Shown: positions 43,705 to 53,069 of the stretch, in pieces | Layout: every line of letters begins with the position of its first letter | Numbering within the stretch: position 1 is the stretch's first letter | Translations under genes and position numbers: made by a program | NCBI RefSeq assembly: GCF_001693485.1 | Contig: NZ_MAXC01000043.1 | Location: 1 to 64,000, forward strand | Source: Bradyrhizobium sp. LMTR 3 | GTDB lineage: Bacteria; Pseudomonadota; Alphaproteobacteria; Rhizobiales; Xanthobacteraceae | Reading direction: 5' to 3' | DNA: 64,000 nt | The notes under the pieces: generated by a model | What the model was told of the DNA's origin: nothing | Seen by the model: only the letters and a program-made list of their open reading frames with translations | Databases searched by the model: none

Positions 43705-45063
43705 ATGGATTCGCAATCCGCAACCGCTCCGCCTGGTGGCGTGATCGCGCGCCTGCGTGCGCTGCTTGGCGGCTCCAGTGAAGCCTCCGTTACAAGGCGG
43801 CTGGCCGGCACGATCTTCGTGATCCGCGTCTTCAGCGCAGCGCTTGCCTATTTCTCGCAGATCCTGCTGGCGCGCTGGATGGGCGGCTCGGACTACGGCG
43901 TCTATGTCTATGTCTGGACCTGGGTGCTGCTGCTCGGCAGCATGATGGATTTCGGCATCTCGGCATCCGCGCAGAAGCTCATTCCGGAATATCGTACACG
44001 CGGCGAACACGCGCTGTTGCGCGGCTTCCTCTCCGGCAGCCGATGGATGACGTTCGCAGTGTCCTCCATCGTCTCGCTGCTGCTGGCAGGCGCGGTGAAG
44101 GGATTGTCGCCGTGGATCGACGGCAACGCGATAGTTCCCCTCTACATCGGTTGCCTGACACTGCCGGCGTTCGTCGTCGCCAACACCCAGGACGGCATCG
44201 CCCGCTCGCACGACTGGATGCGGCTTGGCCTGGTGCCGCAGTTCATCGTGCGCCAGTCGCTGATCATTGGCCTGACCGCCGGCGCCTTTGCGCTCGGCTT
44301 CAACCTCGGCGCCACCGCCGCAATGTGGGCCAGCGCCGCGGCGGTATGGATCGCGATGATCGGCCAGATGATCGTGCTCAATCGCAAGCTCGGCGGCCAC
44401 ATCGAGCCCGGCCCCCGGGCATACGACTTCCGCGGCTGGCTCGCGGTCTCGCTGCCGATCCTGCTGGTGGAAAGCTTCTATCTGCTTTTGTCATACACCG
44501 ACGTACTGGTGCTGCAGCAATTCCGCTCCTCGGAAGAGGTCGGCGTCTACTTTGCCGTGGTGAAGACGCTGGCGCTGGTCTCCTTCATTCACTACGCGAT
44601 GGGGGCTTCGACTGCGCATCGCTTTGCCGAGTATCACGCGCAGGGCGATAAGCCGCGGCTGTCGGCCTATGTGGCGCATGCGATCCAGTGGACGTTCTGG
44701 CCGTCGCTCGGCGCAACCATTCTGCTGCTGGCGCTGGGCAAGCCGCTATTATGGCTGTTCGGGCCGCAATTCGTCGTCGGCTATGACATCATGTTCATTG
44801 CAGCGATTGGCCTTGTGGTGCGTTCCGCCATCGGCCCGGTCGAGCGGCTCCTGAATATGCTCGGCCATCAGCACATCTGCGCGCTGGCCTATGCGCTCGC
44901 CTTTGTCATGAACGTTGTGTTGTGCGTCGTCCTGGTGCCCCACTTCGGCGGCCACGGCGCGGCGGCCGCGACCTCGATCTCGCTGACGTTCGAGACGGTG
45001 CTGCTGTTCTGGATCGTGCGCCGGCGGCTCGGACTACACGTCCTGGCGCTCGGGAAGCGCTGA
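43705..45063 (+). CDS. Polysaccharide flippase-like (MOP superfamily) protein
   Basis: Integral membrane protein of 452 residues with about twelve helices, of the Wzx/MATE-type MOP superfamily. LAYFSQILLARWMGGSDYGVYVYVW near the start is typical of O-antigen/polysaccharide flippases. ATG 43705 is used; GTG 43696 is possible. It probably moves lipid-linked saccharides across the inner membrane, but no glycosyltransferase genes flank it, so the substrate is open. Confidence 0.87.
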   Translation: MDSQSATAPPGGVIARLRALLGGSSEASVTRRLAGTIFVIRVFSAALAYFSQILLARWMGGSDYGVYVYVWTWVLLLGSMMDFGISASAQKLIPEYRTRGEHALLRGFLSGSRWMTFAVSSIVSLLLAGAVKGLSPWIDGNAIVPLYIGCLTLPAFVVANTQDGIARSHDWMRLGLVPQFIVRQSLIIGLTAGAFALGFNLGATAAMWASAAAVWIAMIGQMIVLNRKLGGHIEPGPRAYDFRGWLAVSLPILLVESFYLLLSYTDVLVLQQFRSSEEVGVYFAVVKTLALVSFIHYAMGASTAHRFAEYHAQGDKPRLSAYVAHAIQWTFWPSLGATILLLALGKPLLWLFGPQFVVGYDIMFIAAIGLVVRSAIGPVERLLNMLGHQHICALAYALAFVMNVVLCVVLVPHFGGHGAAAATSISLTFETVLLFWIVRRRLGLHVLALGKR

Positions 45064-45363
45064 TTCGAGGCGCCCCATCGACCATGATGCGCAGACGCAG
45101 TTGGGCCAGCCTGTTCACCCCTTCAAAGGACGATCTTCGGGGCATTGGCGGCTGCTTCAGTGACCGCTACAGCCTTTCAATGGTCTCGCTTTAGCCGCAG
45201 GACGTCGCTATCGCCCTGTACCGCCAAATTGGGGAAAATAACCACCGGATTCCGATGTGCGCATGAAATATTCTTATTTCACCCGATGCGCCGCCATCGA
45301 TAGGACGTTTATTCCCTGCGTTGATATATACTCGCACATGCCAAATGGAACTTGCACCCGGAA
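45064..45363. other. 300-base gap before TauE-type gene
   Basis: A frame of 36 codons (45084-45194, starting MRRRSWASLF after a doubled ATG) is possible but has no family and is not called. Near the right end GATATATAC (45330 region) could be a -10 box of the following gene. Otherwise nothing recognised. Confidence 0.35.
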
Positions 45364-46194
45364 ATGATTGATCCACTTTACGTTGCGTCGGGATTCGGCG
45401 TCGGCCTGCTGGTCGGGATGACCGGTGTCGGCGGCGGCTCGCTGATGACGCCGTTGCTGATTCTGCTATTCGGCATCCACCCGTCGACCGCTGTCGGCAC
45501 CGACCTTCTATATGCCGCGGCCACCAAGACGGGCGGCAGCCTGGTGCATGGATTTGCACGCAGCATCCACTGGCCGGCCGTGATGCGCCTTGCCAGCGGC
45601 AGCATCCCGGCAAGCGTCGTTACCTTGCTCGTGCTGTGGCAACTCGAGCTCAAGGGGGAGGCCGCGCGCAGCCTGGTCAATCTGGTGCTGTGCTTCGCGC
45701 TCCTCCTCACGGCGACATCGTTGATCTTCCGCAGGGCGATCATGGATCACTATCGCCGGCGCATGGAAGGGTTCGATGCCGCGGCGACCGGCCGCGCGAC
45801 CGTGATGGTCGGCGTGGCGCTCGGTGTGCTGGTCTCGATTTCATCCGTCGGCGCCGGCGCCGTCGGCGTCACCGCGCTCTTGCTGCTCTATCCGCGCCTG
45901 CCGATGGCGAGCATTGTTGGCTCCGACATCGCACATGCGGTGCCGCTGACGCTGGTGGCCGGCATCGGACATTGGGCGCTGGGTTCGGTCGATTGGGCGC
46001 TGATGGGTGTGCTGTTGGTCGGATCTTTGCCCGGCATCGTGATCGGCAGCTACTGCGCGGTTCGCGTGCCGGAGACGGTGCTGAGGGTGGTGCTGGCCTC
46101 AGTCCTGATTCTGGTGGCCAGCAAGCTCGGCTTCAACGAGCTGCATTTTTCGCAGGCGAGTATCGCAGCCGTGACCGGAAGCGTCGCCCACTAG
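45364..46194 (+). CDS. TauE/SafE family membrane exporter
   Basis: Membrane protein of 276 residues with about eight helices and the two internally related halves of the family. Landmarks are GFGVGLLVGMTGVGGGSLMTP near the start and VSISSVGAGAVGVTALLLLYP in the second half. The family exports sulfite, sulfoacetate or related anions, although many members are untested. ATG 45364 is used; TTG 45352 is possible. It lies 3 kb from the sulfate assimilation genes, so sulfite export is a fair guess only. Confidence 0.88.
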   Translation: MIDPLYVASGFGVGLLVGMTGVGGGSLMTPLLILLFGIHPSTAVGTDLLYAAATKTGGSLVHGFARSIHWPAVMRLASGSIPASVVTLLVLWQLELKGEAARSLVNLVLCFALLLTATSLIFRRAIMDHYRRRMEGFDAAATGRATVMVGVALGVLVSISSVGAGAVGVTALLLLYPRLPMASIVGSDIAHAVPLTLVAGIGHWALGSVDWALMGVLLVGSLPGIVIGSYCAVRVPETVLRVVLASVLILVASKLGFNELHFSQASIAAVTGSVAH

Positions 46195-46235
46195 GCGCGC
46201 TTCCCGGGCCGTTCGAAATTCCTCGTTCGCAATTG

Positions 46236-47024
46236 CTATGCCGCGGTCCATCCGCCATCGATCGACAGATTGGCGCCGGTGATCTGGGCGGCATCGTCGC
46301 TGCACAGGAACAGCGCCAGTGCGGCGACCTGTTCTGAGGTCACGAACTCCTTGGTCGGCTGCGCCTCCAGCAACACGTCGTTGATGACCTGCTCCTTGGT
46401 CAGGTTGCGCGCCTTCATGGTGTCGGGAATCTGCTTTTCCACCAGCGGCGTCCAGACGTAACCGGGACTGATGCAGTTGCAGGTGATCTTGAACGTCGCA
46501 AGCTCCAGCGCCACCGTCTTGGTGAGACCGGCAATGCCGTGCTTGGCCGAGACGTAGGCCGCCTTGAACGGCGACGCCACCAGCGAATGCGCGGAAGCCG
46601 TGTTGATGATACGGCCCCAGCCGCGCTTCTTCATGCCGGGGACTGCGGCGCGGATGCCGTAGAACGCCGACGACAGGTTGATGGCGATAATGGCTTCCCA
46701 CTTCTCGGGCGGAAACTCCTCGATCGGCGAGACGAACTGGATGCCGGCATTGTTGACGAGGATATCGACCGAACCAAACGTCTTCTCGCCAAGCGCGACC
46801 ATTTCGGCAATCTCGGCGGGCTTGGTCATGTCGGCGGGCGAGTGCACGGCGCGGACCTTGAAGTCGGTCTCGATGCCGGAACGCTCGCGCTCGATGTCGG
46901 CCGGCACGCCCATGCCGTTGAGGACGACATTGGCGCCGGCGGCGGCAAAAGCGCGCGCGTAAGCCAATCCGATGCCGCTTGTCGAGCCGGTCACGACAGC
47001 GGTCTTGCCTTTTAACGTACCCAT
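46236..47024 (-). CDS. bdhA: 3-hydroxybutyrate dehydrogenase
   Basis: SDR of 262 residues oxidising 3-hydroxybutyrate to acetoacetate with NAD, in poly-hydroxybutyrate use. TGSTSGIGLAYARAFA, NNAGIQFVSPIEEFP, the HSLVASPFKAAYVSAKHGI block with catalytic Tyr and Lys, and ISPGYVWTPLVEKQIPD are those of bacterial 3HB dehydrogenases. An AGCAGGAG site lies in the end of the patatin gene, and only five bases separate the stop from the ATG at 47024, so the two are coupled. Confidence 0.93.
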   Translation of the reverse strand: MGTLKGKTAVVTGSTSGIGLAYARAFAAAGANVVLNGMGVPADIERERSGIETDFKVRAVHSPADMTKPAEIAEMVALGEKTFGSVDILVNNAGIQFVSPIEEFPPEKWEAIIAINLSSAFYGIRAAVPGMKKRGWGRIINTASAHSLVASPFKAAYVSAKHGIAGLTKTVALELATFKITCNCISPGYVWTPLVEKQIPDTMKARNLTKEQVINDVLLEAQPTKEFVTSEQVAALALFLCSDDAAQITGANLSIDGGWTAA

Positions 47025-47029
47025 TGCAT

Positions 47030-48205
47030 TCACTCCTGCTTGCCTGCGGCGGTCTTCGAAACATCCGCCGTCATATCGTAGGCCATCATGGTCTGGCCGG
47101 ATTGCGGACGCTCCAACACATCCTTGTGACGCATCGACAGATGAACGTCGCGGACGCCTGCGTTCCAGTGTTCGACCATGGCGACATGCGAAAAGTCGTA
47201 ATCCTTGGATGAAGTTTCGTAGTTCTTGCTCTTGTAGATCAGATGCACGACGGTGACGGTGTTTTCCTTGGCCGCGTTGCAGAGAACTGCCACCGACGGA
47301 TCGTTCTTGAGATCGTCGGGCAGCCTTCCGAGCAGCTCGCGCAGCGCCTTGCGCGCGTTGTGCACCTGCTTGTTCTTGTCGGTGGTCATGCGGGTGCGGC
47401 TGGAATAGCGGATGTCCTTTTCGCGCTCCGCGGCCTCCAGCAGCGACGTCGGCAATTCCCCGCGCGCGCTGAACAAATCGACCTGAAAGATCAGGAGATC
47501 GCGGTTGGTTTCCCCGGCCAGCACATAGTCGAGCGGGGTGTTGGAAGCGATGCCGCCGTCCCAATAGTGCTCGCCTTCGATCTCGATGGAAGGAAAGCCG
47601 GGCGGCAGCGCGCCGGAGGCCATGATGTGCTCCGGGCCGATCTTCTTGCCGAGCTTCCTGAACTCGAAGTTGTCGAAATATTTCAGGTTGCCCGAGGTTA
47701 CGCCGACCGCGCCGACGCTGAGCCGCGTCTTCAGATCGTTGATGCGGTCGAAGTCGATCAGCCGCTCCAGCGTTTTCTTCAGCGGCGCAGTGTCATAATA
47801 GCTTTGCGATTGCCGGCTGCCCGGCGGCCACAAGGGTGCGGGCGGAATGCGCGGCGTGAAGAAGCCCGGTACGCCGAAGGTCGCAATCAGCGCGGCACTG
47901 GTTTCGTTGAACAGCGAGCGCGCGCGGTCGCCTGATGCGACGGGCTTCCATGGCACCGGAGATGACACCATCTCCCAAAATTCTTTCAGCCGGTCGACGC
48001 GCTTTTCACCTTCGTTGCCGGCAATGATCGCGGCATTGACGGAGCCGATTGAAATGCCCGCGATCCATTCGGGTTCGAACCCCGAGCGGCACAGCGCCTC
48101 AAAGGCACCCGCCTGATAGGAGCCAAGCGCGCCGCCGCCTTGCAGGACCAGCACACGCTGCGCTTTGGCGGGCGTGGTTGCCGGCGCGATATCGGAATGA
48201 TCCAT
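47030..48205 (-). CDS. Patatin-like phospholipase
   Basis: Ser-Asp dyad hydrolase of 391 residues. QGGGALGSYQAGAFEALC holds the oxyanion glycine loop, GISIGSVNAAII has the nucleophile Ser (GxSxG), and YWDGGIASNTPL carries the Asp (DGG). A C-terminal domain resembling DUF3734 follows. It is directly upstream of bdhA, a common pairing in bradyrhizobia, so it may act on PHB granules or membrane lipids; not shown by sequence. Confidence 0.92.
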   Translation of the reverse strand: MDHSDIAPATTPAKAQRVLVLQGGGALGSYQAGAFEALCRSGFEPEWIAGISIGSVNAAIIAGNEGEKRVDRLKEFWEMVSSPVPWKPVASGDRARSLFNETSAALIATFGVPGFFTPRIPPAPLWPPGSRQSQSYYDTAPLKKTLERLIDFDRINDLKTRLSVGAVGVTSGNLKYFDNFEFRKLGKKIGPEHIMASGALPPGFPSIEIEGEHYWDGGIASNTPLDYVLAGETNRDLLIFQVDLFSARGELPTSLLEAAEREKDIRYSSRTRMTTDKNKQVHNARKALRELLGRLPDDLKNDPSVAVLCNAAKENTVTVVHLIYKSKNYETSSKDYDFSHVAMVEHWNAGVRDVHLSMRHKDVLERPQSGQTMMAYDMTADVSKTAAGKQE

Positions 48206-48341
48206 CGTGACCGTCGGCTAGTGGACAATGACCGGGGCACCGTGGCGGCAGTTCGCGACGGCGTCAATCAGGCAGGATCGAAGCAAGGATCACGCCGAGT
48301 TTATCGCTTTGTGAGACGTCGAGCCCGCATCCGGCGTTGCC

Positions 48342-48839
48342 TCAGGTCGATGCTAGGATGAGCGTCCAGAACACCTTGTATTTGGTGTTTGGAGCATAAA
48401 CCGCCGCGATGCCCAATTTTGTGACACCGTTCTTGAGCATATTGGCCTTGTGCGGCGGCGAGTCGCGCCAGCCGGAGAAGGCTTCCGCCATCGTGTGATA
48501 GCCGGCCGAGATATTCTCGACGGCAAGCTTCGCGGGATAGCCTGAGGCCCCCAGCCGCTTGTCCAGCGGGCCCTTCACGTTATGGTCCATCTTGTTGCGG
48601 GCCGCCATCGCCTGGGACTGCTGCTCCGCCAGCTTGATCAGATCGGGATCGACCACGACGGCACCGAGGCCGTTGTTCTGGCGATATTGCGAGATCAGGA
48701 GCGCCGCCGCGACGGGGTCGAGCGTGGCGCCGGGTTGGGCCATGTCGAGATACATGGCCGGCTGCTCCGGAATCTTGACGTCTGCCGAGCAGCCGGCAAG
48801 CAGCAATAGGCCGATAATGGCGGTGGTCGCCCGTTTCAC
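48342..48839 (-). CDS. CAP-domain lipoprotein
   Basis: Lipoprotein of 165 residues: GTG start at 48839 after a GGGGGGA site, then TTAIIGLLLLAGC with the lipid Cys at about residue 17. The CAP/SCP-PR1 domain follows (LISQYRQNNGLGAVVVD, then MDHNVKGPLDKR and AENISAGYHTMAEAF, the cavity His and Glu). The frame upstream to 49046 lies in a repeat and is not used. Role unknown in bacteria of this type. Confidence 0.87.
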   Translation of the reverse strand: MKRATTAIIGLLLLAGCSADVKIPEQPAMYLDMAQPGATLDPVAAALLISQYRQNNGLGAVVVDPDLIKLAEQQSQAMAARNKMDHNVKGPLDKRLGASGYPAKLAVENISAGYHTMAEAFSGWRDSPPHKANMLKNGVTKLGIAAVYAPNTKYKVFWTLILAST

Positions 48840-48930
48840 TGAAGAATCCCCCCGAAAGAAGCCCCTAAGCCTGGATGGCCGCTTGTTGCATACCAACCGT
48901 GGCTGAATGGTGAACGGGGGAGCAATTGAC

Positions 48931-49032
48931 GTCATTCCGGGATGGTGCGCTAGCACCAGACCCGGAATCTCGAGATTCTCAGGTGCGCAAGTGCGCACCC
49001 TAGTTCGATGCTGCGCATCGCCCCGGAATGAC
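48931..49032. repeat. Family A palindromic repeat, copy 5
   Basis: GTCATTCCGGGATGG and GCCCCGGAATGAC at the ends, with an inner hairpin GGTGCGCAAGTGCGCACC also seen in copy 3. Copies 1, 3 and 5 thus share inner modules in different order. Confidence 0.88.
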
Positions 49033-49042
49033 GACTTCGACG

Positions 49043-50092
49043 TCAATCCTGCGCGGCAAAGATCCGGTAGCGGCGGGGTTGCAGGCTGATGATTTCGCCG
49101 GCCTGGAGTTCCCGGTCCCGGGGGGCGTCGATCTCGATCACGGTCTTGCCTTCCCCGCCCGTCAAGGCGATCTCCGCCCGCTGGATCGGGCCGAACGAGC
49201 GGACATGGCGCACCGCGCCCTCCAGCGAGCCGGTTCCGGCGGGCCCGATCTGCATGTCGTGGCGACGGACGAACAGCTTTGAGGCGCCGGAGGCTGCACC
49301 ATCGGCGGTGATATTAAGCGGCCGGCCGCCGAGCCGCACCGAGCCGCCTGAGACCTCGACCGGCAGCACGATGGATTCGCCGATGAAGCCGTGGACAAAG
49401 GCGGTCGCCGGATTGTCATAGACATCGCCGGGCGTGCCGATCTGCTCGATGCGCCCCTTGTCCATCACCACCACTCGGTTGGCGACTTCCAGCGCCTCTT
49501 CCTGGTCGTGGGTGACGAAGATCGAGGTGACATGGATTTCGGAATGCAGCGAACGCAGCCATTGCCGCAGCTCTTTCCGCACCTTCGCGTCGAGCGCGCC
49601 GAAGGGCTCGTCGAGCAGGAGAATGCGCGGCTCGATCGCAAGCGCGCGGGCGAGTGCAATGCGCTGCCGCTGGCCGCCGGACAATTGGCTGGGATAGCGG
49701 TTTGCCAACCAGTCGAGTTGCACCAGGTCGAGCAATTCCTTGACGCGGGCACGGATCGTGGCCTCGTCCTTGCGGACGGCGCGCGGCTGCACGCGCAGGC
49801 CAAAGGCGACGTTCTCGAACACCGTCATGTGGCGGAACAACGCGTAGTGCTGGAACACGAATCCGACGTGGCGCTCGCTGGCGCCGTGTCCCAGCGCATC
49901 CTCGCCATCGATCCGCACCTCGCCTGTATCGGGCCAGTCGAGGCCGGCAATGATCCGCAGCAGCGTGGTTTTGCCCGACCCGGATGGGCCAAGCAGCGCC
50001 AGCAATTCGCCTTTGCCGACCTTCAAATCGACATTGTCGAGGGCTGCGAACGCGCCGAATTTCTTGACGATGTTTTTGACTTCAATGGTCAC
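49043..50092 (-). CDS. cysA: Sulfate ABC transporter ATPase
   Basis: ATP-binding subunit of the sulfate/thiosulfate importer, 349 residues. Walker A GPSGSGKTT (about 36-44), signature QLSGGQRQR, Walker B ILLLDEPFGALD, His switch VTHDQEE, and a C-terminal TOBE-type domain. The GTG start overlaps the cysW stop as GTGA, so coupling is tight. The far longer frame to 50689 is out of frame with the family and inside cysW. Confidence 0.95.
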   Translation of the reverse strand: MTIEVKNIVKKFGAFAALDNVDLKVGKGELLALLGPSGSGKTTLLRIIAGLDWPDTGEVRIDGEDALGHGASERHVGFVFQHYALFRHMTVFENVAFGLRVQPRAVRKDEATIRARVKELLDLVQLDWLANRYPSQLSGGQRQRIALARALAIEPRILLLDEPFGALDAKVRKELRQWLRSLHSEIHVTSIFVTHDQEEALEVANRVVVMDKGRIEQIGTPGDVYDNPATAFVHGFIGESIVLPVEVSGGSVRLGGRPLNITADGAASGASKLFVRRHDMQIGPAGTGSLEGAVRHVRSFGPIQRAEIALTGGEGKTVIEIDAPRDRELQAGEIISLQPRRYRIFAAQD

Positions 50093-51057
50093 CTTGGATC
50101 GTCCCTTGGAATTAGTTCTTCGTCCAGGCGCTGTTCGAGAACGGTCTTCACGACCAGCGTGATCAATGCCAGCATCGCCAGCAGCGAGGCGATCGCAAAC
50201 GACGCCACGAACTGATACTCGTTGTAGAGGATCTCGACCAGTAGCGGCATGGTGTTGGTCTCGCCACGGATATGGCCCGACACCACCGACACCGCGCCGA
50301 ACTCGCCCATGGCGCGCGCATTGCACAGCAGTACGCCATACAATAGGCCCCATTTGATATTGGGCAGAGTGACGCGGAAGAAGGTCTGCAGGCCTGACGC
50401 TCCCAGCGAGATCGCGGCTTCCTCCTCCAGCGTGCCCTGCTCCTGCATCAGCGGGATCAGCGAGCGGGCCACAAACGGAAACGTCACGAAGATGGTCGCG
50501 AGCGCAATGCCGGGCACGGCGAACAAAATATGGATATTGTGCGCCTGCAGCCAGGTGCCCCAATAGCCCTGCGCGCCGAACAGCAGCACGAAGACGAGGC
50601 CCGAAATGACCGGACTGACCGAGAACGGCAGGTCGATCAGCGTGACCAGGAAGGTCTTGCCGGGGAAATCGAACTTTGCGATCGCCCAAGCCGCGATCAC
50701 CCCGAACAGCAGATTGAGGCCGACCGAAATCGCCGCCACCAGCAGGGTCAACCGGATTGCCGACAGCGCCTCCGGCTCGGCCAGCGCGGCAAAATAGGCA
50801 CTGATGCCTTTCGACAAGGCCGACGCGAACACCACAACCAGCGGCAGCACGACAAAGATGGTGAGGAAGCTGACGGCAAGCGCGACGATGACGAAGCGGA
50901 CCGGCCCCGGCTCTGTCCGAAAATCCTTGGGTGAAGCAATCGCCCGCGGACGCTCGCGCGCTTCGCGGCGCGACAGCGAGGAAATGGCCGCGCCCGCCGT
51001 CGACGCGTAGGCCTTTAGCGGCGCCTCCGGAGTCACAAAGCTCGTTTGCGTCGACAT
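50089..51057 (-). CDS. cysW: Sulfate ABC transporter permease CysW
   Basis: Inner-membrane permease of 322 residues with six helices. The EAA loop for the ATPase contact is in EEEAAISLGASGLQTFFRV. The N-terminal 60 residues are a polar extension before the first helix, longer than in E. coli. The start at 51057 (MSTQTSF) has a GAGGG site. It lies 10 bases behind cysT and overlaps cysA by four bases. Confidence 0.95.
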   Translation of the reverse strand: MSTQTSFVTPEAPLKAYASTAGAAISSLSRREARERPRAIASPKDFRTEPGPVRFVIVALAVSFLTIFVVLPLVVVFASALSKGISAYFAALAEPEALSAIRLTLLVAAISVGLNLLFGVIAAWAIAKFDFPGKTFLVTLIDLPFSVSPVISGLVFVLLFGAQGYWGTWLQAHNIHILFAVPGIALATIFVTFPFVARSLIPLMQEQGTLEEEAAISLGASGLQTFFRVTLPNIKWGLLYGVLLCNARAMGEFGAVSVVSGHIRGETNTMPLLVEILYNEYQFVASFAIASLLAMLALITLVVKTVLEQRLDEELIPRDDPR

Positions 51058-51067
51058 CAGCCGGCCC

Positions 51068-51904
51068 TCAATGCGCGGGAATGCGGGTTTGCGCCCAGCG
51101 TTGCAGGCGATTGACGGCAAAGATGATCACGAACGAAGCCAGCAGCATGACGACGGCAATCGCCGTCGCATCGGCGTAGCGAAATTCGGACAACCGGATC
51201 ACGATCAGCAGTGGCGCGATCTCCGATACATTGGGCAGATTGCCGGCGATGAAGATCACCGACCCGTACTCGCCGACCGCGCGCGCGAATGCCAGCGCGA
51301 AGCCGGTCAGCAGCGCCGGAATCAGGCTCGGCAAGATCACCCGGAACACGGTGTGCCAGCGGTCGGCGCCGAGGCTTGCGGCCGCCTCCTCGATTTCCGG
51401 GTCGAGATCGATCAGGACGGGCTGAACCGTGCGCACCACGAACGGGATTCCGATGAAAACCATCGCGATAAAGATCCCGATCGGCGTGAACGCCACCTTG
51501 ATGCCGAGCTCAGCCAGCGGCGCGCCGAGCCATCCTTTCTGTGCGAACAATTGCGTCAGCGCCACACCCGCAACCGCGGTCGGCAGCGCAAAGGGAATGT
51601 CGACGATGGCATCGAATATCCGCCGGCCCGGAAAGCGGTAGCGCACCAGCGCCCACACGATGATGGTGCCCATCACCAGGTTGACGCAGGCTGCGGCAAA
51701 GGAGAGACCGAACGAAATCCTCAGCGCATTCAGCGTGCGGCGGCTGGTGAGAATTTCCCAGAACTGAGCGGGCGAAAGCTCGAGCGTCTTGAGGAACAGG
51801 CCGGCAAGCGGAATGAGGATGATAACGGAGAGCCACGTCAGCGTCAGACCCATGGTCAGACCGAACCCGGGCAAGCTCGTGCGCCGTGCGACCGCTGTGC
51901 TCAC
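51068..51904 (-). CDS. cysT: Sulfate ABC transporter permease CysT
   Basis: Partner permease of 278 residues with six helices. Conserved EAA loop EIEEAAASLGADRWHTVFRV and FARAVGEYGSVIFIAGN are those of CysT/CysU. The GTG start at 51904 has an AGGGGGA site just upstream; the frame continuing to 52141 is a chance extension. It is 38 bases behind sbp in a four-gene uptake operon. Confidence 0.95.
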   Translation of the reverse strand: MSTAVARRTSLPGFGLTMGLTLTWLSVIILIPLAGLFLKTLELSPAQFWEILTSRRTLNALRISFGLSFAAACVNLVMGTIIVWALVRYRFPGRRIFDAIVDIPFALPTAVAGVALTQLFAQKGWLGAPLAELGIKVAFTPIGIFIAMVFIGIPFVVRTVQPVLIDLDPEIEEAAASLGADRWHTVFRVILPSLIPALLTGFALAFARAVGEYGSVIFIAGNLPNVSEIAPLLIVIRLSEFRYADATAIAVVMLLASFVIIFAVNRLQRWAQTRIPAH

Positions 51905-51942
51905 AAATCCCCCTGCTTTCGCTACGGCTGACGTTGGCCGGA

Positions 51943-52932
51943 TCAATTCTTGTAGATCTGGTCGAAAATGCCGCCTTCGCCGAAGTGATCTTTCTGCGCC
52001 TTGGTCCAACCACCGAAAACGTCGTCGATTGTGAAAAGTTCGAGCCTCGCGAAGGATTTTTCGTGCTCCTTCGCAATTTCCGCATCGCGCGGACGATAGA
52101 AATTGCGCGCGGCGATTTCCTGGCCTTCTTTGGTATACCAATACTTCAGATAGGCTTCGGCGACGGCTCGGGTGCCTTTTTTATCGGCAACCTTGTCGAC
52201 GACCGAAACCGGCGGCTCGGCGAGAATCGACAAAGGCGGCGCGACGATCTCGAATTTGCCCTTGCCGAATTCGCGCTGCGCCAGGAATGCCTCGTTCTCC
52301 CACGCCAGCAACACGTCGCCGACGTCGCGCTCGACGAAAGTTACGGTCGAGCCGCGCGCGCCGGTATCGAGCACCGGCACGTTTTTGAAGAGATCGGCGA
52401 CGAACTTCTTCGCCTTGTCGGCGGAACCGAATTTCTTTTCGGCAAAGCCCCATGCGGCCAGGTAATTCCATCGCGCGCCGCCCGAGGTCTTCGGGTTCGG
52501 CGTAATCACCTGCACGCCGGGCTTGATGAGATCGCTCCAATCCTTGATGGCTTTGGGGTTACCCTTGCGCACCAGGAATACGATCGTCGAAGCATACGGC
52601 GATGCATTGAGCGACAGGCGCTTCTGCCAATCCGGCGCCACCAGCCCCTTCGCAGCGATGGCGTCGATGTCATAGGCCAGCGCCAGCGTGACGACATCGG
52701 CCTGCAGCCCGTCGATTACCGCGCGCGCCTGCGAGCCTGAGCCGCCATGCGATTGCTTGATCTCGACGCTCTTGCCGTTCTCTTTCTGGTAGGCCGCCGC
52801 GAACGCCTTGTTGAAATCGGCGTACAGCTCGCGCGTCGGATCGTAGGACACGTTGAGCAAGGTGTAGTCGGCAGCGAAGGCCGAACTCGCCCAGAGCAAT
52901 CCGGCAACAAGCGGCAGAATGCGACGGATCAT
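51943..52932 (-). CDS. sbp: Sulfate-binding periplasmic protein
   Basis: Substrate-binding protein of 329 residues with a signal peptide ending SAFA. LLNVSYDPTRELY near the mature start, IKQSHGGSGSQAR and ADVVTLALAYDIDAI match Sbp more than CysP (which has a different second lobe). A GGAGAT site precedes the ATG at 52932. First gene of sbp-cysT-cysW-cysA. The region upstream has an inverted repeat at 53014-53037. Confidence 0.95.
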   Translation of the reverse strand: MIRRILPLVAGLLWASSAFAADYTLLNVSYDPTRELYADFNKAFAAAYQKENGKSVEIKQSHGGSGSQARAVIDGLQADVVTLALAYDIDAIAAKGLVAPDWQKRLSLNASPYASTIVFLVRKGNPKAIKDWSDLIKPGVQVITPNPKTSGGARWNYLAAWGFAEKKFGSADKAKKFVADLFKNVPVLDTGARGSTVTFVERDVGDVLLAWENEAFLAQREFGKGKFEIVAPPLSILAEPPVSVVDKVADKKGTRAVAEAYLKYWYTKEGQEIAARNFYRPRDAEIAKEHEKSFARLELFTIDDVFGGWTKAQKDHFGEGGIFDQIYKN

Positions 52933-53013
52933 CGTTGATCTCCATTCGGCTTGACGAAGCATATCATCAACCACGAACACGTAGGTCGCAACGAAAGGCC
53001 GCTTAGTCAACGA

Positions 53014-53037
53014 AACCGCATTTCATTGTTTGCGGTT
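53014..53037. promoter_or_regulatory. Inverted repeat between cysH and sbp
   Basis: AACCGCA at 53014-53020 pairs with TGCGGTT at 53031-53037, spacer AT-rich (TTTCATTGTT). It lies about 80 bases before the sbp ATG and 33 bases after the cysH stop. It could be an operator for a CysB-like regulator or a transcript-processing hairpin. Confidence 0.4.
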
Positions 53038-53069
53038 CCGCAGCTTCCCTGTCCCATAAAGTCCGGACT

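Noticed and set aside
45084..45194. 36-codon small ORF before the TauE-type gene
   Set aside because: No ribosome site, no recognisable pattern; too short to support.
16829..49032. CRISPR array from the recurring repeats
   Set aside because: Copies are kilobases apart, palindromic and of several families; there is no regular repeat-spacer pattern and no cas gene.
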